Shown here piece after piece: positions 38,064 to 46,229 of a stretch of 64,000 nt of DNA. Under the pieces are notes generated by a model, which saw only the letters and a program-made list of their open reading frames with translations, did no database searches and was not told the origin of the DNA. The stretch is from JBDRKE01 sp043814315 (lineage in GTDB: Bacteria > Omnitrophota > Gorgyraeia > Gygaellales > Profunditerraquicolaceae), in assembly GCA_043814315.1 (NCBI GenBank), contig JBDRKE010000005.1:1-64000 (forward strand), in the 5' to 3' direction. Positions within the stretch are counted from its first letter, which is position 1. The number at the start of each line of letters is the position of its first letter. Made by a program: the position numbers and the translations under genes.

Positions 38064-38088
38064 TAACATAATTAAGGTCACTTGTCAA
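38060..38088 (-). promoter_or_regulatory. Promoter of the HEPN-MNT unit
   Basis: On the minus strand TTGACA (38083-38088) is separated by 17 bases from TACATT (38060-38065). The predicted start is about 30 bases before the ATG at 38022. Confidence 0.8.
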
Positions 38089-38119
38089 CAATTTTCTAAA
38101 CTCAAATTTTTCTATCCGT

Positions 38120-38773
38120 TTAAATTATAACTACAAACTCTCCGCGAACTTTTTGATTCTTTAGCTGCGCTAGTATGTCCCTGGCGCTGCCGCGTTTTAC
38201 CTCTTCAAATTTTTTGGTCAACTCCCTGGCGCAGACGACGGGCTTATCCCCAAAAACCTCCTGGATATCCTCCAGGGTCTTTATAATGCGGTGGCAGGAT
38301 TCATAAAACACAAGCGTGGATTTGAGGCCGGCTAATGCCTTAAGGCGGTTTTTTCTCGCCAAAGGCCTGTTGGGCAAAAACCCTTCAAAGATAAATTCGT
38401 GCGCGGGCTTACCTGAAAGCACCAAAGCATTTACAAAAGCAGTAGCCCCGGGGATCACGGTCATTCCGATATTGTTCTTTATAGCTAAATTAATGAGATT
38501 GTAGCCGGGGTCCAGGATCCCGGGAGTGCCGGCATCCGAAACCAGGGCAATGTCTTTGCCTTCCTTTAAAAGGCCAAGCAGATACTCACCCTTGGTAAAT
38601 CTATTGTGCTGAAAGAAACTGGTGGTAGGGGTTTTTATCCCGTAGTGACCAAGCAGGATCTTCGTGTGGCGCGTATCCTCGCAGGCAATCAAATCAACGG
38701 ATTCTAACACCTCAATAGCGCGAAAAGTTATATCCTTTAGGTTGCCTATGGGGGTGGAGACGATGTATAACAT
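38120..38773 (-). CDS. rsmI: 16S rRNA (cytidine1402-2'-O)-methyltransferase
   Basis: RsmI methylates C1402 of 16S rRNA in the decoding centre. The tetrapyrrole-methylase-type fold begins with LYIVSTPIGNLKDIT, and SDAGTPGILDPG and VIPGATAFVNALVLSG bind S-adenosylmethionine. The ATG at 38773 is chosen because the protein starts at MLYIVS, where homologues start; an upstream in-frame ATG at 38830 adds only residues encoded by an AT-rich repeat. The length of 217 is slightly short because the C-terminal domain is small. Confidence 0.94.
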   Translation of the reverse strand: MLYIVSTPIGNLKDITFRAIEVLESVDLIACEDTRHTKILLGHYGIKTPTTSFFQHNRFTKGEYLLGLLKEGKDIALVSDAGTPGILDPGYNLINLAIKNNIGMTVIPGATAFVNALVLSGKPAHEFIFEGFLPNRPLARKNRLKALAGLKSTLVFYESCHRIIKTLEDIQEVFGDKPVVCARELTKKFEEVKRGSARDILAQLKNQKVRGEFVVII

Positions 38774-38862
38774 AATAAATCCAAATATCAAAGCACAAAA
38801 TTCAAAATAACCACAAAATCCAAAATCCAAAACAGGAAATCTTTTGTTTTGAAATTTGAATT
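38774..38862. repeat. AT-rich simple repeat between glmS and rsmI
   Basis: AAAATCC, AAATCCA and similar short units recur, with AAAATCCAAAATCC giving a 7-base period. No gene or clear terminator is seen. Confidence 0.6.
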
Positions 38863-40701
38863 TTATTCCACCGTTACTGACTTAGCCAAATTACGCGGCT
38901 GGTCCACATCACAGCCTCGTTTTACGGCGATATGGTAGGCCAAGAGCTGCAGGGGCAGCACAACTGTCAAAGGAGAAAAGAACTCATCTATTTTGGGTAT
39001 ATAGATAACCTCGGGCGTCAATTCTTTTATGGTCTTATCGCCCTCGTTGGCGATAGCGATGATCTTGCCCCGGCGGCTATGAATCTCCTGGATATTAGAA
39101 ATCATCTTTTCGTAAATCCTGGATTCTACGGCAATGCACACCACGGCCCGGTATTCATCGATAAGGGCGATAGGCCCGTGCTTCATCTCTCCGGCGGCAT
39201 AACCCTCGGCGGGGATATAGGAAATCTCTTTGAGTTTCAACGCCCCCTCTAACGCCGAGGGGTAATTGACATTCCTTCCTAAGAACAGAAATGAACCGAA
39301 GTGCGAATGCCGATGGGCCAGCCTTGCGATAGCGCCTTGCCCCTTTAAGATCTCCTCCTGCAACTTAGGAATCTTTCTTAATTCCCTGATGTATTTGCTT
39401 ATTTTATCCTGGGGCAAGGCCTTTTTTATGCCGCTTAAATAAAACGCAAAGATGTAAAGCGCAATAAGCTGGGCGGTATAAGCCTTGGTGGAGGCCACGC
39501 CGATTTCAGGGCCTGCGTGCGTGTAGATGATACCGTCGGATTCCCTTGTAAGGGTGGAGCCCAGGACATTGCAGATGGAAAGTATGGGCGCCCCGCGCTT
39601 CTTGGCCTCCCTAACCCCGGCCAGGGTATCTGCTGTCTCTCCGGACTGGCTGATGGCAATCACCAGGGTGTCTTTATCAATTAAAAGGTCGCGGTATCTA
39701 AATTCGCTTGAGACCTCAACCGCTGTTGGTATAGCACAGATGGATTCCAAAATATATTTTCCCACTAATCCTGCGTGATAAGCGGTGCCGCAGGCCACAA
39801 TAGAGATATTTTTTATATCCTTGAGCCTGCTTTCAGGGATATGCTGCTCTTCAAAGGCTATTGCATGAGTATCTTTTTGTATCCTTTGGCGTAAGAGGTT
39901 TTCTATGATGGCGGGCTGCTCATTGATCTCCTTAAGCATAAAGTGCTTGTAGCCCTGTTTCTGGGCTGAGGCAATATCCCAATGAATGCGCGTGCTCTTT
40001 TTCTGCAGCTGCTTGCCACCCAGATCGCTGATTTTAACGCCACCGCGCGTTAAAACAACCATTTCGCATTCATCCAAGAATATAATGTCCTTGGTGCATT
40101 CTAAAATGGCAGGAACGTCTGAGGCAATGAAATTTTCTCCTTTTCCCAGGCCGACAATGAGAGGGCTGCCTAATCGGGCGCCCACGAGTTTATCCGGTTC
40201 TCTTTTGGAGATAACCCCTATAGCAAAGGAGCCTTCTAATTTAGAAACCGCCTTTCTAACTGCTTCTTCTAAACTGCAATTCTTAAAAAACTTCTCAATA
40301 AGATGCACAATAACCTCAGTATCAGTTTGACTGACAAATTTATGGCCTTCTTTAATCAGGCCCTCTTTCAACTTAGCGTAATTCTCGATGATTCCGTTGT
40401 GCACAACCGCGATTTCGCCTTTACAATCAAGGTGAGGGTGGGCATTTATTTGATTAGGAGCTCCGTGTGTAGCCCATCTATTATGTGAAATCCCTAATCT
40501 TCCTACAAGGGGGTTTTTCTCTAAGATATGCTCTAGGTCTTTTATTTTCCCCGGAAGCTTACGGACTGAAAGCGCGTTTTTATTTGCTGACAGAACACAC
40601 ATTCCGCTAGAATCATAACCGCGATACTCCAGGCGCCTGAGCCCATTTAAAAGAATGGGCTGCGCTTCCTTCTCGCCAATATAACCAATTATTCCGCACA
40701 T
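38863..40701 (-). CDS. glmS: Glutamine--fructose-6-phosphate aminotransferase
   Basis: GlmS makes glucosamine-6-phosphate, the first step to UDP-GlcNAc for peptidoglycan and lipopolysaccharide. The N-terminal glutaminase starts MCGIIGYIG with catalytic Cys2 after Met removal. Two SIS domains follow (ACGTAYHAGLVGKY near residue 303; FLFLGRNVNYPSALEGALKLKEISY near 470). The C-terminus PRNLAKSVTVE is the usual closing. Length 612 is typical. No glmS ribozyme is recognisable in the 41-base gap upstream. Confidence 0.97.
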   Translation of the reverse strand: MCGIIGYIGEKEAQPILLNGLRRLEYRGYDSSGMCVLSANKNALSVRKLPGKIKDLEHILEKNPLVGRLGISHNRWATHGAPNQINAHPHLDCKGEIAVVHNGIIENYAKLKEGLIKEGHKFVSQTDTEVIVHLIEKFFKNCSLEEAVRKAVSKLEGSFAIGVISKREPDKLVGARLGSPLIVGLGKGENFIASDVPAILECTKDIIFLDECEMVVLTRGGVKISDLGGKQLQKKSTRIHWDIASAQKQGYKHFMLKEINEQPAIIENLLRQRIQKDTHAIAFEEQHIPESRLKDIKNISIVACGTAYHAGLVGKYILESICAIPTAVEVSSEFRYRDLLIDKDTLVIAISQSGETADTLAGVREAKKRGAPILSICNVLGSTLTRESDGIIYTHAGPEIGVASTKAYTAQLIALYIFAFYLSGIKKALPQDKISKYIRELRKIPKLQEEILKGQGAIARLAHRHSHFGSFLFLGRNVNYPSALEGALKLKEISYIPAEGYAAGEMKHGPIALIDEYRAVVCIAVESRIYEKMISNIQEIHSRRGKIIAIANEGDKTIKELTPEVIYIPKIDEFFSPLTVVLPLQLLAYHIAVKRGCDVDQPRNLAKSVTVE

Positions 40702-40742
40702 AGCTTCATCATGGTAAGGTTTACCCCGGAAAGGACGAGGGC

Positions 40743-42224
40743 TTACTTTAATCTAAAAATTAATCCCAGGCCGTCTTCCGCCATTACTTCAAATCGAGGA
40801 TCAGGCCTGATCTGATGAATCAACCCCGAAAAATAATTCTTTCCCACGTAGCCGTAGCGCGTGTCAAACTCATCCCGGAGCGCCGCATAAGGATCAGGAC
40901 TCCTTCCAAAGGCAATATCCCGATACAGATTATATTTCTTAGAATTCCAGTAATACATGTAAATAGGGTCAAGCGTCACAAAATAGTCGTTTTGAGGATT
41001 GACGCCGATTAAGTATTGGGAATCAGACCAGTTGGAATGAAAAATCGTCTCCCCTGCCGGAATATTTTGCGCCATCCATGCCCCTACCGCCTGGAAGTGC
41101 CCGTTGTAAACCGCTTCTACCTGGGCAAGCTTAGAAAAAGCGCGATAGGTGCGCGCCCCCATCAAGGCTAACAGCAAGACAACTCCTATCCCTAAACTCC
41201 ACCTTAACCCCCTGCTTCTCTTCAACGCAGGCAGGCGCCCTTCCCCTTGCCACCAGTCAGACACATAAGAAGCCAGCGCAATTAATATTAGGGGATAGCC
41301 GTGGGTAATGTAGCGCTGAGAAAAAAATGAAAACACAAAGAAAAAGGCGGCAACAGACATCCAGATGGCTGTTGAGGGCCTCACCTTACTTTTCTGGCTC
41401 GCCCCTAAGGATATGAAAAGAATCACTGCGATGATAATAAAAGGGTGCTCCAGGATATAGTCCCTCGTGCTGATGGGGAAAAACTCTGCTCCCAGCTCCA
41501 GGCCCCATTTCAGCGCAAAGACGGGCACCAGAATGCCATTTAAATAAAAGATGAGCAGATTGTTAGGAAAGTTGGGGTGTATTAAAAATCCCAATACAAG
41601 ACCGAGGGCAACCGCCCGTAAAGAACGCCAGTAAAATTCTTTGCTGTTAGCAAAGCGCGCCGATTCCGCGAGCACCGCAAACACAAGCAGATAAGGGCTG
41701 GAAACATGGCTGAGCGCGTAAACAACCGTAATAATAAATAGCGCTACTTGCTTTTTCAGTATTAAAAAATGGATGAAGAGCAGGGTGAGCCCCATGACCA
41801 GAACCATGTTTCTGGCCTGGCTTATAGCCTGCACAAATGGAGCCGAACACAAGAACATGAACAAAAAAACAGGAATTAGGTTTTTTGTCGGACAGTAGCG
41901 CCTGAGCATCCAAAAATACACCAGATACAAAAAAACAGTCCACAGGCAGGCACTTATCTTGCCTGCCATAATCATATTGGGCAAAAGAGTGAAAGGGATA
42001 AGCGCTACGTGATAGAGAAGGTCTTTATCGGCGAAGTTTTTGGCAAAGGTAGAGTAGCGGGCCCAGTGGAAATCGTATCTTAGGCCCTTTTCGCGGATGA
42101 ACTGGGCCATGCGCATATGCAGATACCCGTCTGCTCCGAAAAGCGTAGCAATCGAAAACTGCGCAACGACCAAAACAGCGATGCTTAACAAAAGAACGGC
42201 GGTGAGCGTTATTTTATATGGCAT
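40743..42224 (-). CDS. Multi-spanning membrane protein, GT-C glycosyltransferase-like
   Basis: The 493-residue protein has about 11 hydrophobic helices followed by a soluble C-terminal region from about residue 385. The first outside loop holds DGYLHMRMA (residues 32-40), resembling the Asp-x-Tyr-x-His-x-Arg motif of STT3/GT-C enzymes that use polyprenyl-phosphate sugars. It probably transfers a sugar or oligosaccharide on the outer face of the inner membrane. The role is inferred from that motif and topology. It starts 9 bases after tRNA-Glu on the same strand. Confidence 0.7.
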   Translation of the reverse strand: MPYKITLTAVLLLSIAVLVVAQFSIATLFGADGYLHMRMAQFIREKGLRYDFHWARYSTFAKNFADKDLLYHVALIPFTLLPNMIMAGKISACLWTVFLYLVYFWMLRRYCPTKNLIPVFLFMFLCSAPFVQAISQARNMVLVMGLTLLFIHFLILKKQVALFIITVVYALSHVSSPYLLVFAVLAESARFANSKEFYWRSLRAVALGLVLGFLIHPNFPNNLLIFYLNGILVPVFALKWGLELGAEFFPISTRDYILEHPFIIIAVILFISLGASQKSKVRPSTAIWMSVAAFFFVFSFFSQRYITHGYPLILIALASYVSDWWQGEGRLPALKRSRGLRWSLGIGVVLLLALMGARTYRAFSKLAQVEAVYNGHFQAVGAWMAQNIPAGETIFHSNWSDSQYLIGVNPQNDYFVTLDPIYMYYWNSKKYNLYRDIAFGRSPDPYAALRDEFDTRYGYVGKNYFSGLIHQIRPDPRFEVMAEDGLGLIFRLK

Positions 42225-42232
42225 ATATTTAA

Positions 42233-42307
42233 TGACCCCGACGGGATTTGAACCCGTGTCGAGAGCTTGAAAAGCTCTTGTCCTAGACCGGGCTAGACGA
42301 CGGGGTC
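42233..42307 (-). tRNA. tRNA-Glu (anticodon TTC)
   Basis: Minus-strand cloverleaf with acceptor GACCCCG/CGGGGTC, anticodon stem AGAGC/GCTCT around TTTTCAA (anticodon TTC) and T-arm CGGGT TCAAATC CCGT. The discriminator is A and CCA is not encoded. It lies 3 bases after the gyrA stop. Confidence 0.95.
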
Positions 42308-42310
42308 ATA

Positions 42311-45300
42311 TTATTCTTCTTCTATAATGACGGGGGCCACGCAGGAAACCCGGTCTTTAGGCTGCAACCTGATAAGGCGCACCCCCTGCGCAGACCTGCC
42401 GGTGGTGCGGATATCTTTTATGGCGCAGCGCAGGAAAATGCCGTTTTGCGTAATGGCCATCAACTCGTCATTATCGCCAACCGACTTAAGGCTGATCGCT
42501 TCACCATTTTTCGCGGTCACCTTCATATTAATAACGCCCTTGCCTCCCCTGCTGGTGAGACGGTACTCTTTGATGGGCGAGCGCTTGGCAAAACCTAATT
42601 CTGTCACGGTTAAAACGGTAGAGTCTTTTTGGGGGACCACCATACCGATCACTTCATCCTTCTTGGCCAAAGAAATGGCGCGCACGCCGTGCGCCCCCCT
42701 TCCCATGTCCCGCACCTTGCTTTCTGAGAATCTCAAGGCCTTGCCCTGACGCGTGCCAATGAGCAGCTCCTGTTTTCCGTCGGTCAACTCGACACCGATC
42801 AACTCGTCATTCTTATCCAAAGTGATTCCGATAATGCCGGCCTTGCGCGGGTTGCCGTAGGCGTCCAGTTTCGTCTTTTTGATCTGGCCGAGTTTCGTCA
42901 CCATCACCAGGTACTTGTCCTCGGAAAATTCCTTTACGGGGATAGTCTTGCTTATTTTAACGCCTGGCTCCATCTGCACCAGATTCACAATGGCCTTTCC
43001 TTTAGTGGTGCGGCTAGACTGGGGGATCTCGTAAACCTTAAGCCAGTGCACCTGGCCTTTGTCCGTAAAAATCAAAAGGTAGTCTCGGGTTGAGGCGATA
43101 AACAGATGCTCCACGAAATCCTCTTCTTTAACCTCCGCGCCCGTCACGCCTGATCCGCCGCGCCTCTGTTTGCGGTAGGCACTGACCGGCAAACGCTTGA
43201 TGTAGCCACCGTGGCTGATGGTGACAACCACGTCCTCTTCGGCGATTAAATCTTCTATCTCCAGCTCTTCTACCTCAGCCACGATATCGGTCCTGCGATC
43301 ATCTGCGTATTGCTTTTTTAGGCCCTCCAGTTCCTCCTTGATGATGCCTTCGATTTTTTTCTCGGAGGCAAGGATCGCCTTGCAGAGCTCTATCTTCTTA
43401 AGGAGCTCGGCGTATTCAGCGTCAATCTTGTCCCTCTCAAGGGCGGTTAGGCGCTGCAGCTGCATCTCCAAGATCGCCTGCGCCTGAATCTCGGAAAGGC
43501 CAAACTCCTTCATCAAGCGCTCTTTAGCCGCTTCAACGCTCTTAGAGGCTTTAATCACCTTAATGATCCTATCAATAAATTTCAAGGCGATCTTTAAGCC
43601 CTCTAAAATATGGGCGCGCTTTAAGGCCTTGTCCAGCTCAAACTGGGTGCGCCTGCGGACAATCACCTTGCGATGCTCAACATAAGCATCCAGCACCTGC
43701 TTTAAATTCAAAACCCGCGGCCGGTTTTCCACCAGAGCGAGCATGATCACGCCAAACGTTGTTTTAAGCTGCGTGTGCTTAAAGAGTTGGTTCAAGACAA
43801 TCTGCGATTCGGCATCCCGCTTAAGCTCGACGACCACGCGCATACCTTCCTTGTCAGACTCATCTCGAATATCAGAAATGCCCTCGATCTTCTTCTCATC
43901 CACCAGGCCTGCTATGGCCTCGATGAGGCCTGCCTTTTGAACCTGATAAGGGATCTCTGTAATCACGATAAAGTCCTTGCCGTTTTTCTGATGCTCAACG
44001 GTTGCCCGGGCACGCACCGTAAGCTTGCCCTTGCCTGTGGTGTAGGCATCCTTGATGCCGGCTTTCCCGCAGATGACTCCCCCCGTCGGAAAATCAGGGC
44101 CCTTGATATAGCGCATCAGGTCTTTGAGTTCTGCCTCAGGATGGTCCAGCAGATAAATGATGGCATCCGCCACTTCCTTCAAGTTGTGCGGCGGGATATT
44201 AGTAGCCATGCCTACGGCAATACCGCTTGAGCCGTTCACTAATAAATTGGGAAGAGCCGCAGGCAATAAAAGGGGTTCTTGCAGGGAGGCATCAAAGTTC
44301 GGGCCGAAATTTACAGTATCCTTGTCAATATCAGCCAGCATCTCGTCGGAGATTGCAGCGAGCCGCGCCTCCGTGTTATGGCTTATAAAGCCATTTGACA
44401 CAAAGGAGTGACAAGGACTATCAACTTTTATTGAATAAACCCTCTGCTTGCCAGAATCTTCAACAAAAGCAACTCTATCAAATATGTACTTATTTTCCCT
44501 CAAGGTCTCAAATAACCCTAGGTCTTCTTTATCAAGAGCTCTGGTTAGTCTCGGCCAATACTTCTCTATTTTTACATATCTGTCGATATTGTGTTTCTTA
44601 AGCCATTCTATGTGTCCACGGTATTTTTTGTTGCACCTACTACTTTTTCTGCGGATATAATCAGCTATAAAGGGTATAAAATCCGTTTTCGACATATTCC
44701 ATCCATCGCTGTTGCGATTACAGATATTTGTTATCTTCTGGCGGCTTTCCTTTGTGCTAAAATTTATTTCATTTTTGAATAGCCCGAGGTTGACGTGCCC
44801 CCTAATATACAATCTAAAATAGCGTTTCTGTTTATGAAACCTGAGCCAAGAATCAATCCCAAATCTTAATAGTAAAATCTGTAATTCTTGGAGCAATTTT
44901 TCACTGGTTGATATAAAACTAATATCGGGATTTCTTTTACCAATACAAACGCTGCCATCTCCTTCCGCATATCCTTTTATAAATGAGCTTACCGATTTTC
45001 GTGAAGATTTAAAAATGATAGGGGGCACCTTTTTCTTTTGAGCACGAGACTGTAGCAGACCGATATTTTTTAAAAATTCCCTAACTTGGCTTGAATGAAT
45101 TTCCAAGTAAACACAGTTCTTTTTACCGAAACCAGGCGGCTTCCTCACGAATTCATGCAGTCGGCAATCAGGAAATACTTTTTTAAAGCTTAGCTTAAAT
45201 TTATCTATAAACTCTTTATCGCCATTGCAGAAATCAATGTGCTTTTTGCTTATAGACCCCTCCGCAATTATTGCCCCCAAAATAAAAGCGAGGTCTTTAT

Positions 45301-46063
45301 TCATGGCACGAGGGAGCCTGTGCTTCTGCGCCCGATTTTTAATCTCTGGATAATATTGTTTTAGCGAAAGCTCTTCTTTAGGAAATAATACACTGCTCCT
45401 ACTTATCACAGTACAGTCACCAATTTTTACCTGGCTTAATAATTTCCAGACAAATTTTGGCTTGAAACTATTTCTCTCCCATACAAGAATGGGATGATTA
45501 AGGCTGCCGCATAAACTAAAACCTCTAAAAGTGGTAATTTTCTTAGTTGGGTGCTCTCCAGAATCAAACCACCTTGATACATGATTTATTTTATTATTTA
45601 GAGAGAGCGTGTGAAAATTGGCTTTTGAATGATGGGATATATCATTTATTCTTTGCAGCCCTTGCTCCGTAATAATGAAAGTGTCCCCCGAGACGCAGTA
45701 GCGCATCGCGGCAGCGGCGTCCCCGTCGATTGATCCAAAATTTCCTTGGCCCTCTACCAGTGGATAACGCAAAGAAAAATCCTGCGCCATGCGCACTAAG
45801 GTATCATAGACTGCTACATCTCCGTGAGGGTGATATCGGCCAAGCGTATCTCCAACGATGCGCGCGCATTTTTTATAAGGCTTATCATGCTCGAGATTCA
45901 AATCTTTCATCGCAAATAAGATTCTGCGATGCACCGGCTTTAAGCCGTCGCGCACATCCGGAAGGGCGCGGCCTACAATTACGCTCATGGCGTAATTTAG
46001 ATATGAGTCCTTTACCTCTTCTTCAATATAAACAGGAATTATTTTTTCGTTGCGGGTATACAT
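42311..46063 (-). CDS. gyrA: DNA gyrase subunit A with an intein
   Basis: GyrA cuts and rejoins DNA in gyrase, which adds negative supercoils. The precursor has 1250 residues. Removing the intein at residues 123-563 leaves 809, a normal size. The intein splits the active site: extein 1 ends DAAAAMRY with catalytic Tyr122, and extein 2 resumes TEARLAAISDEM. QRRGGSGVTG-type GyrA box and six beta-pinwheel repeats make up the C-terminal half. Activity therefore depends on splicing. It is about 165 bases downstream of gyrB, across repeats. Confidence 0.97.
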   Translation of the reverse strand: MYTRNEKIIPVYIEEEVKDSYLNYAMSVIVGRALPDVRDGLKPVHRRILFAMKDLNLEHDKPYKKCARIVGDTLGRYHPHGDVAVYDTLVRMAQDFSLRYPLVEGQGNFGSIDGDAAAAMRYCVSGDTFIITEQGLQRINDISHHSKANFHTLSLNNKINHVSRWFDSGEHPTKKITTFRGFSLCGSLNHPILVWERNSFKPKFVWKLLSQVKIGDCTVISRSSVLFPKEELSLKQYYPEIKNRAQKHRLPRAMNKDLAFILGAIIAEGSISKKHIDFCNGDKEFIDKFKLSFKKVFPDCRLHEFVRKPPGFGKKNCVYLEIHSSQVREFLKNIGLLQSRAQKKKVPPIIFKSSRKSVSSFIKGYAEGDGSVCIGKRNPDISFISTSEKLLQELQILLLRFGIDSWLRFHKQKRYFRLYIRGHVNLGLFKNEINFSTKESRQKITNICNRNSDGWNMSKTDFIPFIADYIRRKSSRCNKKYRGHIEWLKKHNIDRYVKIEKYWPRLTRALDKEDLGLFETLRENKYIFDRVAFVEDSGKQRVYSIKVDSPCHSFVSNGFISHNTEARLAAISDEMLADIDKDTVNFGPNFDASLQEPLLLPAALPNLLVNGSSGIAVGMATNIPPHNLKEVADAIIYLLDHPEAELKDLMRYIKGPDFPTGGVICGKAGIKDAYTTGKGKLTVRARATVEHQKNGKDFIVITEIPYQVQKAGLIEAIAGLVDEKKIEGISDIRDESDKEGMRVVVELKRDAESQIVLNQLFKHTQLKTTFGVIMLALVENRPRVLNLKQVLDAYVEHRKVIVRRRTQFELDKALKRAHILEGLKIALKFIDRIIKVIKASKSVEAAKERLMKEFGLSEIQAQAILEMQLQRLTALERDKIDAEYAELLKKIELCKAILASEKKIEGIIKEELEGLKKQYADDRRTDIVAEVEELEIEDLIAEEDVVVTISHGGYIKRLPVSAYRKQRRGGSGVTGAEVKEEDFVEHLFIASTRDYLLIFTDKGQVHWLKVYEIPQSSRTTKGKAIVNLVQMEPGVKISKTIPVKEFSEDKYLVMVTKLGQIKKTKLDAYGNPRKAGIIGITLDKNDELIGVELTDGKQELLIGTRQGKALRFSESKVRDMGRGAHGVRAISLAKKDEVIGMVVPQKDSTVLTVTELGFAKRSPIKEYRLTSRGGKGVINMKVTAKNGEAISLKSVGDNDELMAITQNGIFLRCAIKDIRTTGRSAQGVRLIRLQPKDRVSCVAPVIIEEE
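44375..45697 (-). mobile_element. GyrA intein with LAGLIDADG homing endonuclease (441 residues)
   Basis: This in-frame protein-splicing element starts with CVSGDTFI and ends FVSNGFISHN, followed by Thr as the +1 residue: a class 1 intein (Cys1, penultimate His, terminal Asn). SLNHPILVW matches the block B histidine region. Two LAGLIDADG-like helices, LAFILGAIIAEGSI and SFIKGYAEGDGSV, indicate a homing endonuclease that would cut intein-free gyrA alleles. The position just after the catalytic Tyr is the site used by mycobacterial GyrA inteins. Confidence 0.95.
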
Positions 46064-46229
46064 TTCTTGCCTCGTAAGTGGTTCTGAAAAATCTAAATAC
46101 TACCAATACTACCCAACAAATCCCTGCCTTGCCGGCAGGCAGCCAAAATCCCAAATCCAAAAAGTAAGTTTGGGATTTGGAAACTGGGGATTGTTTTTGG
46201 TTTTGGATTTTGACATTTGAATTTTAATA
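46064..46229. repeat. gyrB-gyrA spacer: heptamer-like repeats and palindrome
   Basis: The palindrome CTGCCTTGCCGGCAGGCAG (46124-46142) sits among AAATCCC-type 7-base units (AAATCC before, AAAATCCCAAATCC after), as in pyrK. A GGGATTTGG run near 46171 is the inverse of the AAATCCC units. No gene is seen. Confidence 0.75.

Noticed and set aside
38774..38830. Upstream start for rsmI
   Set aside because: It adds 19 residues encoded by an AT-rich simple repeat; homologues start at the downstream Met.
40702..40742. glmS ribozyme upstream of glmS
   Set aside because: The gap is only about 40 bases and does not contain the ribozyme core.
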